The notes under the pieces are model-generated. The model was not told the DNA's origin. It made no database searches and saw nothing but the letters and a program-made list of their open reading frames with translations. This document shows positions 1-9,889 of a stretch of DNA of 64,000 nt, piece after piece. Made by a program: the position numbers and the translations under genes. The stretch's first letter is position 1. Every line of letters starts with the position of its first letter. The stretch comes from Tangfeifania diversioriginum (lineage in GTDB: Bacteria > Bacteroidota > Bacteroidia > Bacteroidales > Prolixibacteraceae), in contig NZ_FQZE01000008.1 in the NCBI RefSeq assembly GCF_900141875.1, positions 95,691 through 159,690 on the forward strand, in the 5' to 3' direction.

Positions 1-280
1 CCAGCTCGTACATTGCCGCCGAAGAATTAGGATCAAGATCCAAACAACCCGAAAAGAGCTGAATGGCTTTTTGCGGATTTCCAAGTGCTTTTTCCTTCAG
101 GGCCTCCACAAACAAATATTCAAACTTTTTTTGATCTTCCTCGGCTAAATCAACTGTATCCTGAGCGGCACTGTTTGATTGATTTTCTTCCTGTTCTGCA
201 ACTTTTTTAACTCCTGAACACGAAAAAATTATTCCGATCAGAAGCAAAAAAGTCAGCCATTTTATAGTAATATTCTTCAT
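1..280 (-). CDS. TPR-repeat lipoprotein, 3' part outside the window
   Basis: The visible 93 codons start at an ATG complementary to 278-280. The N-terminus is a lipoprotein signal: MKN, a hydrophobic stretch, then IIFSCSG with a lipobox Cys near residue 21. An acidic, Gln/Ser-rich linker follows, and then a helical segment (EALKEKALGNPQKAIQLF, then LDPNSSAAMYEL) with the spacing of one tetratricopeptide repeat. The product is probably an envelope-anchored TPR scaffold; its partner cannot be told. The stop codon lies beyond base 1. It sits 3 bases downstream of dut on the same strand, so the two are probably co-transcribed. Confidence 0.75.
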   Translation of the reverse strand, partial: MKNITIKWLTFLLLIGIIFSCSGVKKVAEQEENQSNSAAQDTVDLAEEDQKKFEYLFVEALKEKALGNPQKAIQLFSGCLDLDPNSSAAMYEL

Positions 281-283
281 TTT

Positions 284-718
284 TCAATTATTTCCGGTAT
301 GTCCAAAACCTCCTGCGCCACGTTGTGTTTCGTTGAGTTGTTCTACCAAATTCCATTCCACTTGTTCGTGCGAGGCAATCACCATCTGGCAAATGCGTTC
401 GCCGTTCTCAATCACAAATTCCTCGTTGGAAAGATTAACAAGAATGACCCTTATTTCCCCCCTGTAATCGGCATCGATGGTTCCGGGTGTGTTTAAAACC
501 GTAATTCCTTTTTTAATGGCCAGCCCGCTGCGTGGCCTAATTTGCGCCTCGTAGCCTTTGGGCAATTCAATGAACAATCCGGTGGGTATCAGTTTTCGTT
601 CCAGTGGTTTCAACACAACCGGTTCATTCAAATAAGCGCGTAAATCTACTCCTGCCGACATTTCTGTGCTGTATTCCGGCAGCGGATGATTGGATTGATT
701 AACTATTCTAACCTGCAT
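284..718 (-). CDS. dut: dUTP diphosphatase
   Basis: This 144-residue protein hydrolyses dUTP to dUMP and pyrophosphate, which keeps uracil out of DNA and supplies dUMP for thymidylate synthesis. All five signature motifs of trimeric dUTPase are visible in order: SAGVDLRA near residue 21, PRSGLA near 62, [11 protein letters not shown] near 79 (catalytic Asp), ERICQMVI near 107, and the C-terminal lid [10 protein letters not shown] near 132. The length is normal for the trimeric family. It is followed on the same strand by a TPR lipoprotein gene and lies about 110 bases downstream of hemW. Confidence 0.97.
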   Translation of the reverse strand: MQVRIVNQSNHPLPEYSTEMSAGVDLRAYLNEPVVLKPLERKLIPTGLFIELPKGYEAQIRPRSGLAIKKGITVLNTPGTIDADYRGEIRVILVNLSNEEFVIENGERICQMVIASHEQVEWNLVEQLNETQRGAGGFGHTGNN

Positions 719-827
719 TTATTCCTGTTTTTTAAAAGACCGCTAAGATAAAGTTTTTCACAGAGACGGCACATGCGATTAACATTATTTATTAATTCGG
801 CTGTTGATTCAACCATTTGGTTAACAA

Positions 828-1955
828 TCAAATAATCATCAGGTTCGCCATTATGTCATCTGAAACAAATAAACCTGCACGTGTTAGAGTGAAAATCCCG
901 TTTTGCTCAGTTATCTTCTTGTTCTGAATGTATTTTTCAATTTCGCGGGTAAAAAAATCAGCCCTGCTTTTACCAAACCGCTCGCTGATAGTTTCCTGAG
1001 AAAGGCCCCACTTAGTGCGAATATTTGTTAAAATATACTCGTTGAACTTGTCATTTTCTGATAACTGTTCTTCCTGAAAATACGACGTTTTATTTTCGAT
1101 GGCATTGCAGTAAGCTTCAACATGAGCAACATTCCAGCGGCGTTTTTCACCATCAAACGAATGGGCCGACGGGCCCAGTCCGAGGTATTTACCACCCGTC
1201 CAGTAGGCTGTATTGTGTTTCGAGTATTTTTTATCCCGGGTAAAATTGGAGATTTCGTATTGCTCGAATCCTGCATCTAAACAACTGTCCAACAAAATAT
1301 TAAACTGTTCAACACTTTTATCTTCCGAAAGTTCAGTCAGCGTACCTTTCTTCAGCCAGGTATAAAAAGGCGTTCCTTCGTGGTAGGTTAAATGGTAGGC
1401 CGAAAGGTGTTCTGCCGGAAGTTGAAATGCATCGTCAAGGTTTTGTTTCCATTGTTGGGAAGTGAGTCCGGGCAAGCCATAAATCAAATCAATGCTGATG
1501 TTATTGAAACCTGCCTTCACTGCATTTCCAACGGAATTTACCGCCTGTTTTGCGGTATGCCGGCGATTCATTTTTTTCAGGTGTTCGTCATTAAACGACT
1601 GAATTCCAATACTGAGACGGTTTACTCCGGAACTAAAAAGTGAATTAAGGTAAGCCGGATTTAAATCATCGGGATTGGCTTCGAAAGTGATTTCGGCATC
1701 TGATGTAACTGTAAATTCTTTGTGCAACAGATTCAGAATTTCTACCAGTTCATTTTCTGTTAAAACCGAAGGAGTACCGCCACCAAAATAAATAGTTTCA
1801 ACAGGTTCGCTGGACAAAAAATATTTTCCGGAAACAATTTCGTTGGCTAAAGCATTGAGAAATATAGACGTAAAGTTTTGATTTACAGTTTTATAAAAAT
1901 TGCAATAGTAACATTTTTGGCGGCAAAAGGGGATATGAATATAAATTCCTGCCAT
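828..1955 (-). CDS. hemW: HemW-like radical SAM heme chaperone
   Basis: This 375-residue radical SAM protein starts with IYIHIPFC and carries the CxxxCxxC cluster ligands (CRQKCYYC), followed by the GGGTPS S-adenosylmethionine-binding segment near residue 59. The GIQSFN segment and the C-terminal HemW/HemN-type domain are also visible. The family was long annotated as oxygen-independent coproporphyrinogen III oxidase. Short members like this one, with CxxxCxxC followed by Asn-Phe and no long HemN N-terminus, are HemW, which binds heme and hands it to respiratory proteins. The start ATG lies only a few bases from the divergent VanZ-like gene. Confidence 0.9.
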   Translation of the reverse strand: MAGIYIHIPFCRQKCYYCNFYKTVNQNFTSIFLNALANEIVSGKYFLSSEPVETIYFGGGTPSVLTENELVEILNLLHKEFTVTSDAEITFEANPDDLNPAYLNSLFSSGVNRLSIGIQSFNDEHLKKMNRRHTAKQAVNSVGNAVKAGFNNISIDLIYGLPGLTSQQWKQNLDDAFQLPAEHLSAYHLTYHEGTPFYTWLKKGTLTELSEDKSVEQFNILLDSCLDAGFEQYEISNFTRDKKYSKHNTAYWTGGKYLGLGPSAHSFDGEKRRWNVAHVEAYCNAIENKTSYFQEEQLSENDKFNEYILTNIRTKWGLSQETISERFGKSRADFFTREIEKYIQNKKITEQNGIFTLTRAGLFVSDDIMANLMII

Positions 1956-1996
1956 ACTTTTTGTTACTTTGCTTCCGTTACAAATTCAGAAAATTA

Positions 1997-2374
1997 ATGA
2001 AAATAAAACTTTTTATAAAGCCTTTGGTCTGGCTTGCTCTCATTTGTTATGGTCTGTTTATTCCGGCCAGCGATCTGCCAACCAAACCATTTTTAAACAT
2101 TCCGTATTTTGACAAAATCGTTCATTTTGGATTGTTTTTTGTATTTTGTCTCCTGCTCTTCAGACCTTTCCGCAGATTAAATGTTAACCCTTATATTTTT
2201 GCACCGGCCGTTTCAATTATTTTAGGTGCTTTGCTCGAAATTACACAACACATCCTGTCTTCAACACGAAGCAGCAATTTATACGACTTTATGGCAAATA
2301 CCGCCGGAATAGTAGCTTCCATCTTCTTTTTCCATTTTTTTGTTTCAGGAAAAAAATGGGAACCAATGTTTTAG
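1997..2374 (+). CDS. VanZ-like membrane protein
   Basis: A small integral membrane protein of about 125 residues with about four hydrophobic segments. It has the VanZ-family pattern: an early membrane segment, then a DKIVHFGLFF stretch (conserved D and H at the membrane edge) and LLEITQHILSSTRSSNLYDFMANTAGI (shown only in part: the Glu-x-x-Gln and Asp-x-x-x-Asn positions are the conserved ones), which in VanZ proteins mark the third and fourth helices. The reading frame stays open upstream to 1961, but the ATG at 1997 fits the family N-terminus better. Function in Bacteroidota is unknown. It ends convergently with the Rrf2-type gene. Confidence 0.8.
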   Translation: MKIKLFIKPLVWLALICYGLFIPASDLPTKPFLNIPYFDKIVHFGLFFVFCLLLFRPFRRLNVNPYIFAPAVSIILGALLEITQHILSSTRSSNLYDFMANTAGIVASIFFFHFFVSGKKWEPMF

Positions 2375-2397
2375 CGGACTGTTGAAGCTAATAGCTT

Positions 2398-2841
2398 CTA
2401 AAGCTTTATAAGATCGTCATATTTTTCGATATCCTTCCCAATTATTTCCAGCGATGTTTCCTTGTAAAATTTGGCAATTTCGGAACGCAGTTTATCGTAT
2501 TGAGAATGAACAGGGCACAACGGTTTTGAAGGATCGTGGGTACGGCAGGGTTCCAGCCTGATTAAGCAGTTGGTAAAAAACTCTTCACCATCAACTTTGG
2601 TTACAATATCCCAAAGCGAAATGTCCTGTGTTTTTTTGGCCAAAGCAAATCCTCCGTTTGGCCCTTTTGTTGAAACCAGCAGTTTTTGTTTCACCAGATT
2701 TTGCAAAATTTTACCCAAAAAAGGAGAAGACAAACCCAAATCTTCGGATATTTTTTTGATCCCAATCATTTGATCTTCCTTTGAAAATTTCGCGAGATAA
2801 ATCAATGCCCTTAAAGCGTATTTACATGTATTAGACAGCAT
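2398..2841 (-). CDS. Rrf2-family transcriptional regulator, probably with an Fe-S cluster
   Basis: 147 residues. It has an N-terminal winged helix typical of Rrf2 (YALRALIYLA near residue 8, the recognition helix region LSSPFLGKILQNL near 38, and GPNGGFALAK for the wing). Three cysteines at residues 92, 99 and 109 match in position the cluster ligands of IscR/NsrR-type Rrf2 proteins, so it probably senses iron-sulfur status, redox or NO. Its target cannot be read here. No cysteine desulfurase or SUF genes adjoin it; its neighbours are rpiB and a VanZ-like gene. Confidence 0.88.
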   Translation of the reverse strand: MLSNTCKYALRALIYLAKFSKEDQMIGIKKISEDLGLSSPFLGKILQNLVKQKLLVSTKGPNGGFALAKKTQDISLWDIVTKVDGEEFFTNCLIRLEPCRTHDPSKPLCPVHSQYDKLRSEIAKFYKETSLEIIGKDIEKYDDLIKL

Positions 2842-2882
2842 AATTCCTGTGTTTTAATTTAACTTCTTTTATTTCTTATATT

Positions 2883-3332
2883 CTATTTTAGCGGAATTTT
2901 TGCAATTCTCCGGGCATGGCGTCCGCCTTCAAATTCGGCATTTAAATAAGCCTCTGCAATATCGATAGCTTCCTGGTTTGTAACAAACCTGCCGGGAATA
3001 GAACAAATGTTAGCATCGTTGTGTTGTTTTGCCAAAGCTCCAATTTCGGCATTCCAACAAATAGCCGACCGGATATTCTGATGCTTATTGGCAGCTATAC
3101 TAATTCCCTGGCCACTTCCGCAAAACGTTATCCCTTTTTCATACTCACCTTTTTCAATGGCCTCGGCTATTGCATGAGCAAAATCAGGATAATCGCAACT
3201 CTCAGGGGAATAGCAACCAAAATCTTTGTAAGGAATTCCTTTCTCCTGAAAATATTTTATAATGACTTGTTTTTTTTCAAACCCCGCATGGTCGCTTGCA
3301 AGTGCTATTACAGTATCATCTAACTTCTTCAT
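2883..3332 (-). CDS. rpiB: Ribose 5-phosphate isomerase B
   Basis: This 149-residue protein interconverts ribose 5-phosphate and ribulose 5-phosphate in the non-oxidative pentose phosphate pathway. Family hallmarks are the N-terminal ALASDHAGF segment (Asp-His of the active site), the GITFCGSGQGISIAANK region with the catalytic Cys near residue 70, and the C-terminal GGRHARR phosphate-binding stretch. Length is normal for RpiB/LacAB proteins. It is transcribed toward the Rrf2 gene with a gap of about 40 bases. Confidence 0.95.
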   Translation of the reverse strand: MKKLDDTVIALASDHAGFEKKQVIIKYFQEKGIPYKDFGCYSPESCDYPDFAHAIAEAIEKGEYEKGITFCGSGQGISIAANKHQNIRSAICWNAEIGALAKQHNDANICSIPGRFVTNQEAIDIAEAYLNAEFEGGRHARRIAKIPLK

Positions 3333-3449
3333 ATCTGCAAAATTAATACTTTTTGATATTTATTTCATTTTTTCTTTTTGTTAATTTAAAACTGTGAGGA
3401 GAAAAAAATTAAATTCTTGATATTCAAATAATTAAAAATAAAAATACTT

Positions 3450-4931
3450 TTAATTCTTATTTCGTCTTAATAAATTTTTTAGGTCTCTTTTTTCAATTTT
3501 ATATACAGTAAAAACAAAAATGGCCAAAAATAAAGTGTGAAACGGATATTTTACTGCCGGTTGCAAATTATTGGTAAACTGAGAACTACCAAAAAGCAGG
3601 ACGGCAACCAAAAAATAAATTCCTATTCGTTTTAAATTGTAAGGAACAGGGTAATACTTCTGCCCCAGAAAATAGGAAATCACCATCATAATAAAAAAGC
3701 TGATTAACAAGGTTGCTGCCGAACCTTTGTAGCCATATAACGGAATCAAAATAAAATTGAGGGTGATGGTAATTACTGCCCCGGTTATTGAAATATAGGC
3801 TCCGTAGCGCGTCATATCGGTGAGTTTATACCACAACGAAAGCGTGAAATAAATACCGAAAAACAGGTTGGCCAGCATAATAACCGGAACAATTGAAAAA
3901 CCTTCTTCGTAATCAATTGGAATGATAAGTTTTATGATATCGATATAGAACATCATTCCCAAAAAAATCAGCAAGCCGAAAATCACAAAATACTTCATGA
4001 TGTCAGCATTAATTTTTTTATCGTTTTTGCTTTCGGCCTGCGAAAAAAAGAAGGGTTCAAAAGCATAACGGAAAGCCTGGATAAACATGTTCATTAAAAC
4101 GGCAATTTTTACTCCTGCCCCGTAAATTCCCAACTGCTCCATCGGATTTTGATCTTCCGGAATCAGAAAAGGAATCAGAATTTTATCGATTTGCTGAATT
4201 AAAATACCAGTCATTCCTACTACCAGAATGGGAAAAGAATAACTCAGCATTTTTTGAAGCAGTGCCCTGTCGAAAAAGAATGAAAATTTGAATATCTCGG
4301 GCAGCAACAGCAAAAGTGTTACAATGGATGCCAGCAGATTTGAAATAAAAACATAGCCCACGCCAATGTCTGCGGAATACACCAACTGCACAACCGAATC
4401 GGGATTGTTCTCCATCAACCTGGGACAAAGCAGCAGAAAAAACAGGTTAAACGCAATGTTAAAACCAATGTTAATCAATTTAATCACTGCAAATTTCACA
4501 GGCCGGTTGTTTAGCCGCAGCCGGGCAAATGGAATAGCGGTAAAAGCATCAATAGCCAGTATAAAACCGAACCATAAAATATACTCCGGGTGTTCAGGAT
4601 ATTGGATGAGCGCCGCCAGTTCGTTATTAAAAAGCAGGATTAAAACCAAAAACAGCGACGAGGAAAAAAACAGCGATATCAATGCGGTGGAATAAACCTT
4701 TTCGGATTCGGAATTTTTGGAGGCAAACCTGAAAAAACCCGTTTCCATTCCGTAGGTTAAAAACACCATTAAAAAAGCAACGTAGGCGTATAAATTGGTT
4801 ACAATTCCGTATTCACCGGGCACAAACAAATTGACATAGAGCGGCATCAGCCACCAGTTTAAAAACCGGCCGATTATACTGCTCATGCCATAAATTACTG
4901 TTTCGCCTGCTAATTTTTTAAATGGATTCAA
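3450..4931 (-). CDS. Polysaccharide flippase (Wzx/MATE-like)
   Basis: A 493-residue, very hydrophobic protein with about 12-14 predicted membrane segments. It starts with FKKLAGETVIYGMSSIIGRF, a typical beginning for oligosaccharide/lipid flippases of the polysaccharide-biosynthesis (Wzx, MOP superfamily) type. It would move undecaprenyl-linked glycans across the inner membrane. No glycosyltransferase cluster surrounds it, so the glycan served is unknown. It stands alone, with rpiB 117 bases downstream and a 328-base spacer upstream. Confidence 0.85.
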   Translation of the reverse strand: MNPFKKLAGETVIYGMSSIIGRFLNWWLMPLYVNLFVPGEYGIVTNLYAYVAFLMVFLTYGMETGFFRFASKNSESEKVYSTALISLFFSSSLFLVLILLFNNELAALIQYPEHPEYILWFGFILAIDAFTAIPFARLRLNNRPVKFAVIKLINIGFNIAFNLFFLLLCPRLMENNPDSVVQLVYSADIGVGYVFISNLLASIVTLLLLLPEIFKFSFFFDRALLQKMLSYSFPILVVGMTGILIQQIDKILIPFLIPEDQNPMEQLGIYGAGVKIAVLMNMFIQAFRYAFEPFFFSQAESKNDKKINADIMKYFVIFGLLIFLGMMFYIDIIKLIIPIDYEEGFSIVPVIMLANLFFGIYFTLSLWYKLTDMTRYGAYISITGAVITITLNFILIPLYGYKGSAATLLISFFIMMVISYFLGQKYYPVPYNLKRIGIYFLVAVLLFGSSQFTNNLQPAVKYPFHTLFLAIFVFTVYKIEKRDLKNLLRRNKN

Positions 4932-4985
4932 TACTGATAAATTTTAAAACAAAGATAGTATTCATCTTTGAAATGATTTACTTTT

Positions 4986-5167
4986 AATGAGGTAATAAGG
5001 TTTTAAAGTTGATACGGTTTCTTATTGTTACTAAGGTTGTTAATTAAAATAAGGTTGATTTTTACCGGAATTTGTTATTTGCTTTTTAAACTCCCAAAAC
5101 CTTATTTCTCTATACAACCTTAGTAACAAAACCAAACGTGAAACTTCTCGAACCTTATTACCTCATT
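4986..5167. repeat. Long imperfect inverted repeat (three nested arm pairs)
   Basis: Three segments on the left are matched by their reverse complements on the right, in nested order: AATGAGGTAATAAGGTT (4986-5002) with AACCTTATTACCTCATT (5151-5167); GTTACTAAGGTTGT (5027-5040) with ACAACCTTAGTAAC (5114-5127); AAATAAGGTT (5047-5056) with AACCTTATTT (5098-5107). The motif AAGGTT recurs in every arm. Together they could fold into one interrupted stem about 180 bases long with a loop near 5057-5097. It fills most of the spacer 4932-5259, which holds no gene. It may be a small non-autonomous mobile element or a structured regulatory RNA. Confidence 0.7.
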
Positions 5168-5259
5168 TATTTTGGATGAAAGCGTACTAGTAATTCTTGT
5201 ATATTAATTTTCAATCATTTACTTTTATTGTGTAAAAAATCAATATAAACTTTAACCTC

Positions 5260-7272
5260 ATGGTTTTCAACATTTCCAAAATCCAATATCCTCATTTTAT
5301 CACCTCATTTTTTATCATTGTGATTTTTTCGTTTCACGGATGCCAAAAAGAAAATGATAAACCGGAAACTATAAATAATCCCCCTGTGGCAACAATTTTG
5401 GCAAGTCCGTATCAAGGAGAAGCGCCTTTAGAATCAAGAATTAAAGTTGATGGAACAGACAAGGATGGAAAATCAGATATTGCAAGGTATTCTCTAGAAA
5501 TAAAAGAGTTAGGGATTGATTTTGATAAAAAGAATCCAATAGATACAACTTTTACTTTTTCAACTCCTGGAGAATATACTATTAAAGGGACTGTAAGAGA
5601 TAAGGCAGGAGATAGTGATAATAAGAGTGTTGGAATGAACATTTCTTGAAAGCCTCAACATTCTGTTAACCAATCTGTTAGTTTAGAAGATAGTATTGAT
5701 GTTTTATATAATGTTAATTTTGAAAATATTGATGTTGTTCAACTTAATTTGGTTAAAGATGGGGAGAAGATTTTATCTGAAAATATCTCTAATTCAGGAT
5801 ATTCTAAAACATTTAGTTACAGCTCAAATGAGAAAATAACTAAAGGTAATTATGATTTTATTACAAAATTCAAGAATAAGGATGGAAAAGATACAAGCAT
5901 AGTTTCAAGAATAAAAATTCCCAATTATAACCCCACAGTTAATTGGGATAATTTGGATATGAATTTTGAAGAAGATTCTGAAATTAGTATCAATCTTCCT
6001 ATTCCAAAAGATAAAAACCCTGAAGATAATCCAGTTAATTATATTCCTGAGAGTTTTAGTTCTGATAAAGCAGATTTGGAGTTTGATTCAGAAGAGAATT
6101 CCTTAAAAATTAAAGGGATTGAGGATATATTTGGAAATTACAATGTTAATGCAGAGTTTGGTTCTGGAGAAAGGGGAATTGGTTCTGTTTCTAAAGAAGG
6201 GATGATTTATGAACTTGCAAAATTGTCTGGAGTTATAGAAAGTAATGAATCTCATGAAGGTATTAGATCTACTTTAATTCCATATGAAGTGATTGGAAAT
6301 GATACAATTAGATTATTCTCTAAAACTGCTGATGAACAAGGTAGGAATTTAACTGATGCTTCGGGTTACTTTAATTTCAAACTAAATAAGAGACATGAGG
6401 AGTTAGAAGATGTTTTGTTGATGGCTAGACAAGGAATTCCAGAAGATTATAAAGGATGGGTCAGGGTTCAGAATATTCCCAAAGAAAAGTTTAAAAATGT
6501 TTTAGTTAGGATTGTTCCGTATGCTCCTTATGAGGATAGAAAAGATGAATTTAAGAAATATGCTGCCGAAACAACAATAATGCCTCCTCCTTTTCCTAAT
6601 CCGGAATTTCCTTTCCTAAATACAAGATTTGATTTTGATGGAAGCATTCTAGAAGGATTGCCTGGTTTTGAAGATTATACTGGATTGAAAAGAATTAGAA
6701 TATTAGATGAAGACCCTTATACTGGAGGAACATTTACAAGAGAAGAGCAAGAAGTGTTTAAACAGAAATTATTGGATAAAGAAAATATTAATGGGATAAT
6801 TGGGAATTATGAAATAAAACCTGAACAAATTGTTTTTGGAAATGATGAGACTTTTAAAGATTATGTTTGGAATGAAAACCACAAACCTGCAAGAGTTAAT
6901 ACTTCTGAAGGAATTATTGTGGTTATTCCAAGAAAAGATCTTTATGCAACTGGAGTTACTAATACTGGAGGTTTTGAACAGTTTAGTCCGATTATTTCAC
7001 GTGGAACGGTTTATCTTAAAGCTGGAAGATATGGAATTACTACTTTTCCTCACGAGATGGGTCATTTGTTTATTAGCGCAAATCATCCTGAATCATTGTA
7101 TGGAGAGACAATGATGAGTTCTCCATTTCCCTCTGAATTTGGAGGTCCAGGATCTGCAGATAAAAAGTTAGGAAGTATTGTTTATGAAGATAGTTATTTG
7201 GTAAAGCCTGAAGATAAACTTTACAAAAGACCTGATTACTTAAAGAACATTCTTAGAGATGATTTTAAATAA
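5260..7272 (+). pseudogene. Metalloprotease-like lipoprotein gene with an in-frame TGA, probably horizontally acquired
   Basis: One reading frame runs from ATG 5260 to the stop at 7272 and is broken only by TGA at 5647-5649; the 33 codons after it, and everything beyond, stay open in the same frame. Read through, it would give 670 residues. The N-terminus is a lipoprotein signal ending at FHGC (Cys about residue 28). Two Ig/PKD-like domains follow (to about residue 230). Near the C-terminus is the zinc-protease-like motif HEMGHLFISANH. Codons after about residue 45 are strongly AT-rich, with AGA for Arg and GGA for Gly, unlike the neighbours. The style resembles DPANN-archaeal surface proteins, but that origin is inference. 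It could be a nonsense pseudogene, a sequencing error, or two separate products. Confidence 0.7.
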
Positions 7273-7425
7273 GGGTTTTATTGATTAAAAAAACTTAACC
7301 TCATTTTCACACCCAAATATATTTCTCATTCAGTTTTTCAAGCATTAAATTTGTACAGTTTAAAAGCTTCTACTTGAAACTCAAACTGTAATAAATTTTA
7401 TCTTTGAAAAGAAATTTTGTTGAAA

Positions 7426-8499
7426 ATGAATAGAACTTTTTTTCCGACAGTACTGATTATCTTTTTGTTCGTAACATTTATTTCCTGTTCGAACAAGCCC
7501 AAACGTTCGCGAAAACCGGTAAGCAGCATTACAATTGAACCAAACGCCCGCAATTATATTTACGGAAATTCAGTTGCAGTTGATGTAAAAACCAAACTGC
7601 GCAATGGCGAAATTGACAACATTAAACTCTATTATGAAGACGAACTGATAAAAGAGAGCAGCGACCTCGAATTCAGGGCCGAAAATGTGGTGCTTAAAAA
7701 TGTTGGCCGAAATACTTTCAGGGCAGTGGCCATGAAAACGGACAGTGTGAGCAACACGCGTGTTATTTCGGTAAATGTGGTTTCCGAAATTGAACCGCAA
7801 CAATTCACCTACAAAACCATAAATAATTTCCCGCACAATAATAGTTTTTACACCCAGGGGCTCGAATTTCACCAGGGCTTTTTATACGAAGGAACAGGCG
7901 AAAACGGATCTTCAGGTTTATTTAAAATCGACCTGAAATCGGGAAATAGTTTACAGGAGTATCTTTTAGACGAAAAATATTTTGGTGAAGGAATTACCAT
8001 TCTTAACGATAAAATTTACCAACTCACCTACCGCGCCCAAAAAGGTTTTGTTTACAATTTAATCGATTTTGCGTTAATTGACTCTTTTGAGTATAAATCG
8101 CAACAAGGCTGGGGACTGACAAACGACGGACAAAACCTGATTATGAGCAACGGATCGCACGAAATTATTTGGCTCGACCCTGAAAATTATTCTGAAATAA
8201 AACGCATTCAGGTGGCCAATAACAAAGGAATAATCAACAATATAAATGAGTTGGAATATATTGACGGTAAACTTTTTGCCAATATATATACCACCGAAAT
8301 GATTATTGAAATTGACCCGGAAACCGGAAAAGTATTTTCCGAAATAAATATGAACGGCATTCTGAACCTGTATCAGAAACCAGGTGAAAAAATCGATTAC
8401 ATGAACGGAATTGCCTGGGATGCTGAAAATGACCGGCTCTTTGTAACCGGTAAATGGTGGCCGCGTGTTTTTGAGATTGAGTTGGTCCCTTCAGAATAG
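7426..8499 (+). CDS. Glutaminyl-peptide cyclotransferase-like lipoprotein
   Basis: About 357 residues. The N-terminus is a lipoprotein signal (hydrophobic run ending TFISCSN, lipobox Cys near residue 23). An Ig-like segment follows, then from about residue 125 a beta-propeller of the glutamine cyclotransferase family: [70 protein letters not shown] and MNGIAWD, which carry the conserved Glu and Asp positions. It should cyclise N-terminal Gln of exported peptides to pyroglutamate. ATG 7426 is chosen over upstream TTG codons at 7417/7420. Its last 9 bases overlap ruvB tail to tail. Confidence 0.85.
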   Translation: MNRTFFPTVLIIFLFVTFISCSNKPKRSRKPVSSITIEPNARNYIYGNSVAVDVKTKLRNGEIDNIKLYYEDELIKESSDLEFRAENVVLKNVGRNTFRAVAMKTDSVSNTRVISVNVVSEIEPQQFTYKTINNFPHNNSFYTQGLEFHQGFLYEGTGENGSSGLFKIDLKSGNSLQEYLLDEKYFGEGITILNDKIYQLTYRAQKGFVYNLIDFALIDSFEYKSQQGWGLTNDGQNLIMSNGSHEIIWLDPENYSEIKRIQVANNKGIINNINELEYIDGKLFANIYTTEMIIEIDPETGKVFSEINMNGILNLYQKPGEKIDYMNGIAWDAENDRLFVTGKWWPRVFEIELVPSE

Positions 8500-9513
8500 T
8501 GTGGGATTATCGCCATATTTCACTCTTCCTAAATGTTTATATGCCAGTTCGGTAGCCTCTCTTCCGCGAGGTGTCCGTTTAATAAATCCTTCTTTTATCA
8601 GAAATGGTTCATACACCTCTTCAATGGTTCCGCTGTCCTCTCCCACTGCAGTTGAAATGGTTGTAATTCCTACCGGTCCGCCTTTGAATTTATCGATAAT
8701 GCAAAGTAAAATCCGGTTGTCCATTTCATCCAGTCCATATTTATCGATATTCATTGCCTTCAAAGCCATTTTTGTAATATCGATATCAATTTTTCCGGTT
8801 CCCTTTACCTGGGCAAAATCGCGCACACGGCGCAGCAACGAGTTTACAATTCGCGGTGTTCCGCGGCTCCGTCCGGCAATTTCTTCAGCAGCATCTTCAC
8901 TAATTTCTACCTCAAGAATTTGTGCCGAACGTTTTACAATTCCTTTTAAAACGGTATTGTCGTAATATTCGAGGTGCGAATTAATGCCAAACCGGGCCCG
9001 CAGCGGCGATGTCAGCAACCCGGAACGGGTAGTTGCCCCAATTAAAGTAAAAGGCTGTAATTCGAGCTGTACGGACCTTGCACTGGGTCCCTTGTCAATC
9101 ATGATATCGATACGGAAATCTTCCATGGCCGAATAAAGATATTCTTCCACAATGGGTGACAACCGGTGAATTTCGTCGATAAAAAGTACGTCCCTTTCTT
9201 CAAGGTTGGTAAGCAAACCAGCCAGGTCTCCGGGTTTATCTAAAACGGGGCCGGAAGTAATTTTAATGCCCACATTCATTTCGTTGGCAATTATATGCGA
9301 CAAGGTGGTTTTTCCCAGCCCGGGCGGGCCGTGCAATAATACATGGTCGAGCGCTTCATTACGCAACGAAGCTGCTTTTACAAAAATTTTCAGGTTTTCA
9401 ACAATCTGGTATTGTCCGCTGAAATCATCGAACTGCAGCGGCCTGAGTTTCCGGTCGAGTTCCCGGTCACTTTCCGGATAATTTTCACCTCTGATATCAA
9501 TTTCTTCACTCAT
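8491..9513 (-). CDS. ruvB: Holliday junction branch-migration ATPase RuvB
   Basis: About 340 residues. RuvB is the AAA+ motor that drives branch migration with RuvA during recombination repair. Walker A (GPPGLGKTT), Walker B ([10 protein letters not shown]), the sensor region ([10 protein letters not shown]) and the C-terminal winged helix ([20 protein letters not shown] region) are all visible. ATG 9513 fits the family start (SEEIDIRGE then [11 protein letters not shown]); an in-frame ATG at 9537 would enlarge the overlap with the receiver gene. The chosen start overlaps that gene's stop by 8 bases, which suggests translational coupling. Confidence 0.96.
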   Translation of the reverse strand: MSEEIDIRGENYPESDRELDRKLRPLQFDDFSGQYQIVENLKIFVKAASLRNEALDHVLLHGPPGLGKTTLSHIIANEMNVGIKITSGPVLDKPGDLAGLLTNLEERDVLFIDEIHRLSPIVEEYLYSAMEDFRIDIMIDKGPSARSVQLELQPFTLIGATTRSGLLTSPLRARFGINSHLEYYDNTVLKGIVKRSAQILEVEISEDAAEEIAGRSRGTPRIVNSLLRRVRDFAQVKGTGKIDIDITKMALKAMNIDKYGLDEMDNRILLCIIDKFKGGPVGITTISTAVGEDSGTIEEVYEPFLIKEGFIKRTPRGREATELAYKHLGRVKYGDNPTLF

Positions 9514-9889
9514 TCCCTTTACCTGTAAGTTGTTCAATTACAGTGTATAATTCTTCTGCCGAAAATGGTTTTGGCAAATAATCGTTCATTCCTGCATTCA
9601 AACATTTCTCTTTGTCGTTATCAAGCGTATTGGCAGTCAGCGCCACTATCGGCACCCCTTCATTAATTCCTTTTTCTGCCTCCCACTTCCTGATTTCATC
9701 AGTAATTTCGAAACCATTTTTTTCGGGGAGCATAATGTCCATTAGAATTAAATCGAACGAATTACTTTTTACTTTTTCCAGGGCATCGCGCCAGTTGGTT
9801 ACATTTAAAACCTCATAATTTTTTTTCTTCAAATGAAAACCAACTACTTTTTGATTTAATAAATTGTCTTCTACTAAAAGTATTTTCAA
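9506..9889 (-). CDS. Stand-alone response-regulator receiver protein
   Basis: 127 residues forming a single CheY-like receiver domain with no output domain. The acidic pocket is VEDN near residue 7, the phospho-acceptor is Asp51 ([13 protein letters not shown]), the conserved Thr/Ala is in IVALTAN near 85, and the conserved Lys is 107 (LPKPFS). It probably acts by protein-protein contact as a phosphorelay shuttle. No histidine kinase is nearby. Its stop overlaps the start of ruvB, so the two share an mRNA. Confidence 0.9.
   Translation of the reverse strand: MKILLVEDNLLNQKVVGFHLKKKNYEVLNVTNWRDALEKVKSNSFDLILMDIMLPEKNGFEITDEIRKWEAEKGINEGVPIVALTANTLDNDKEKCLNAGMNDYLPKPFSAEELYTVIEQLTGKGNE

Noticed and set aside
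5647..5649. TGA read as Trp or Gly by an alternative genetic code
   Set aside because: The rest of the gene uses TGG and GGN normally and holds only this one in-frame TGA, so a nonsense change or error is simpler.
6997..7012. CACGTG-centred parS-like word inside the metalloprotease-like gene; similar words at 47297 and 51620
   Set aside because: All lie in coding sequence and deviate from the parS consensus; one CACGTG every few kb is expected by chance.
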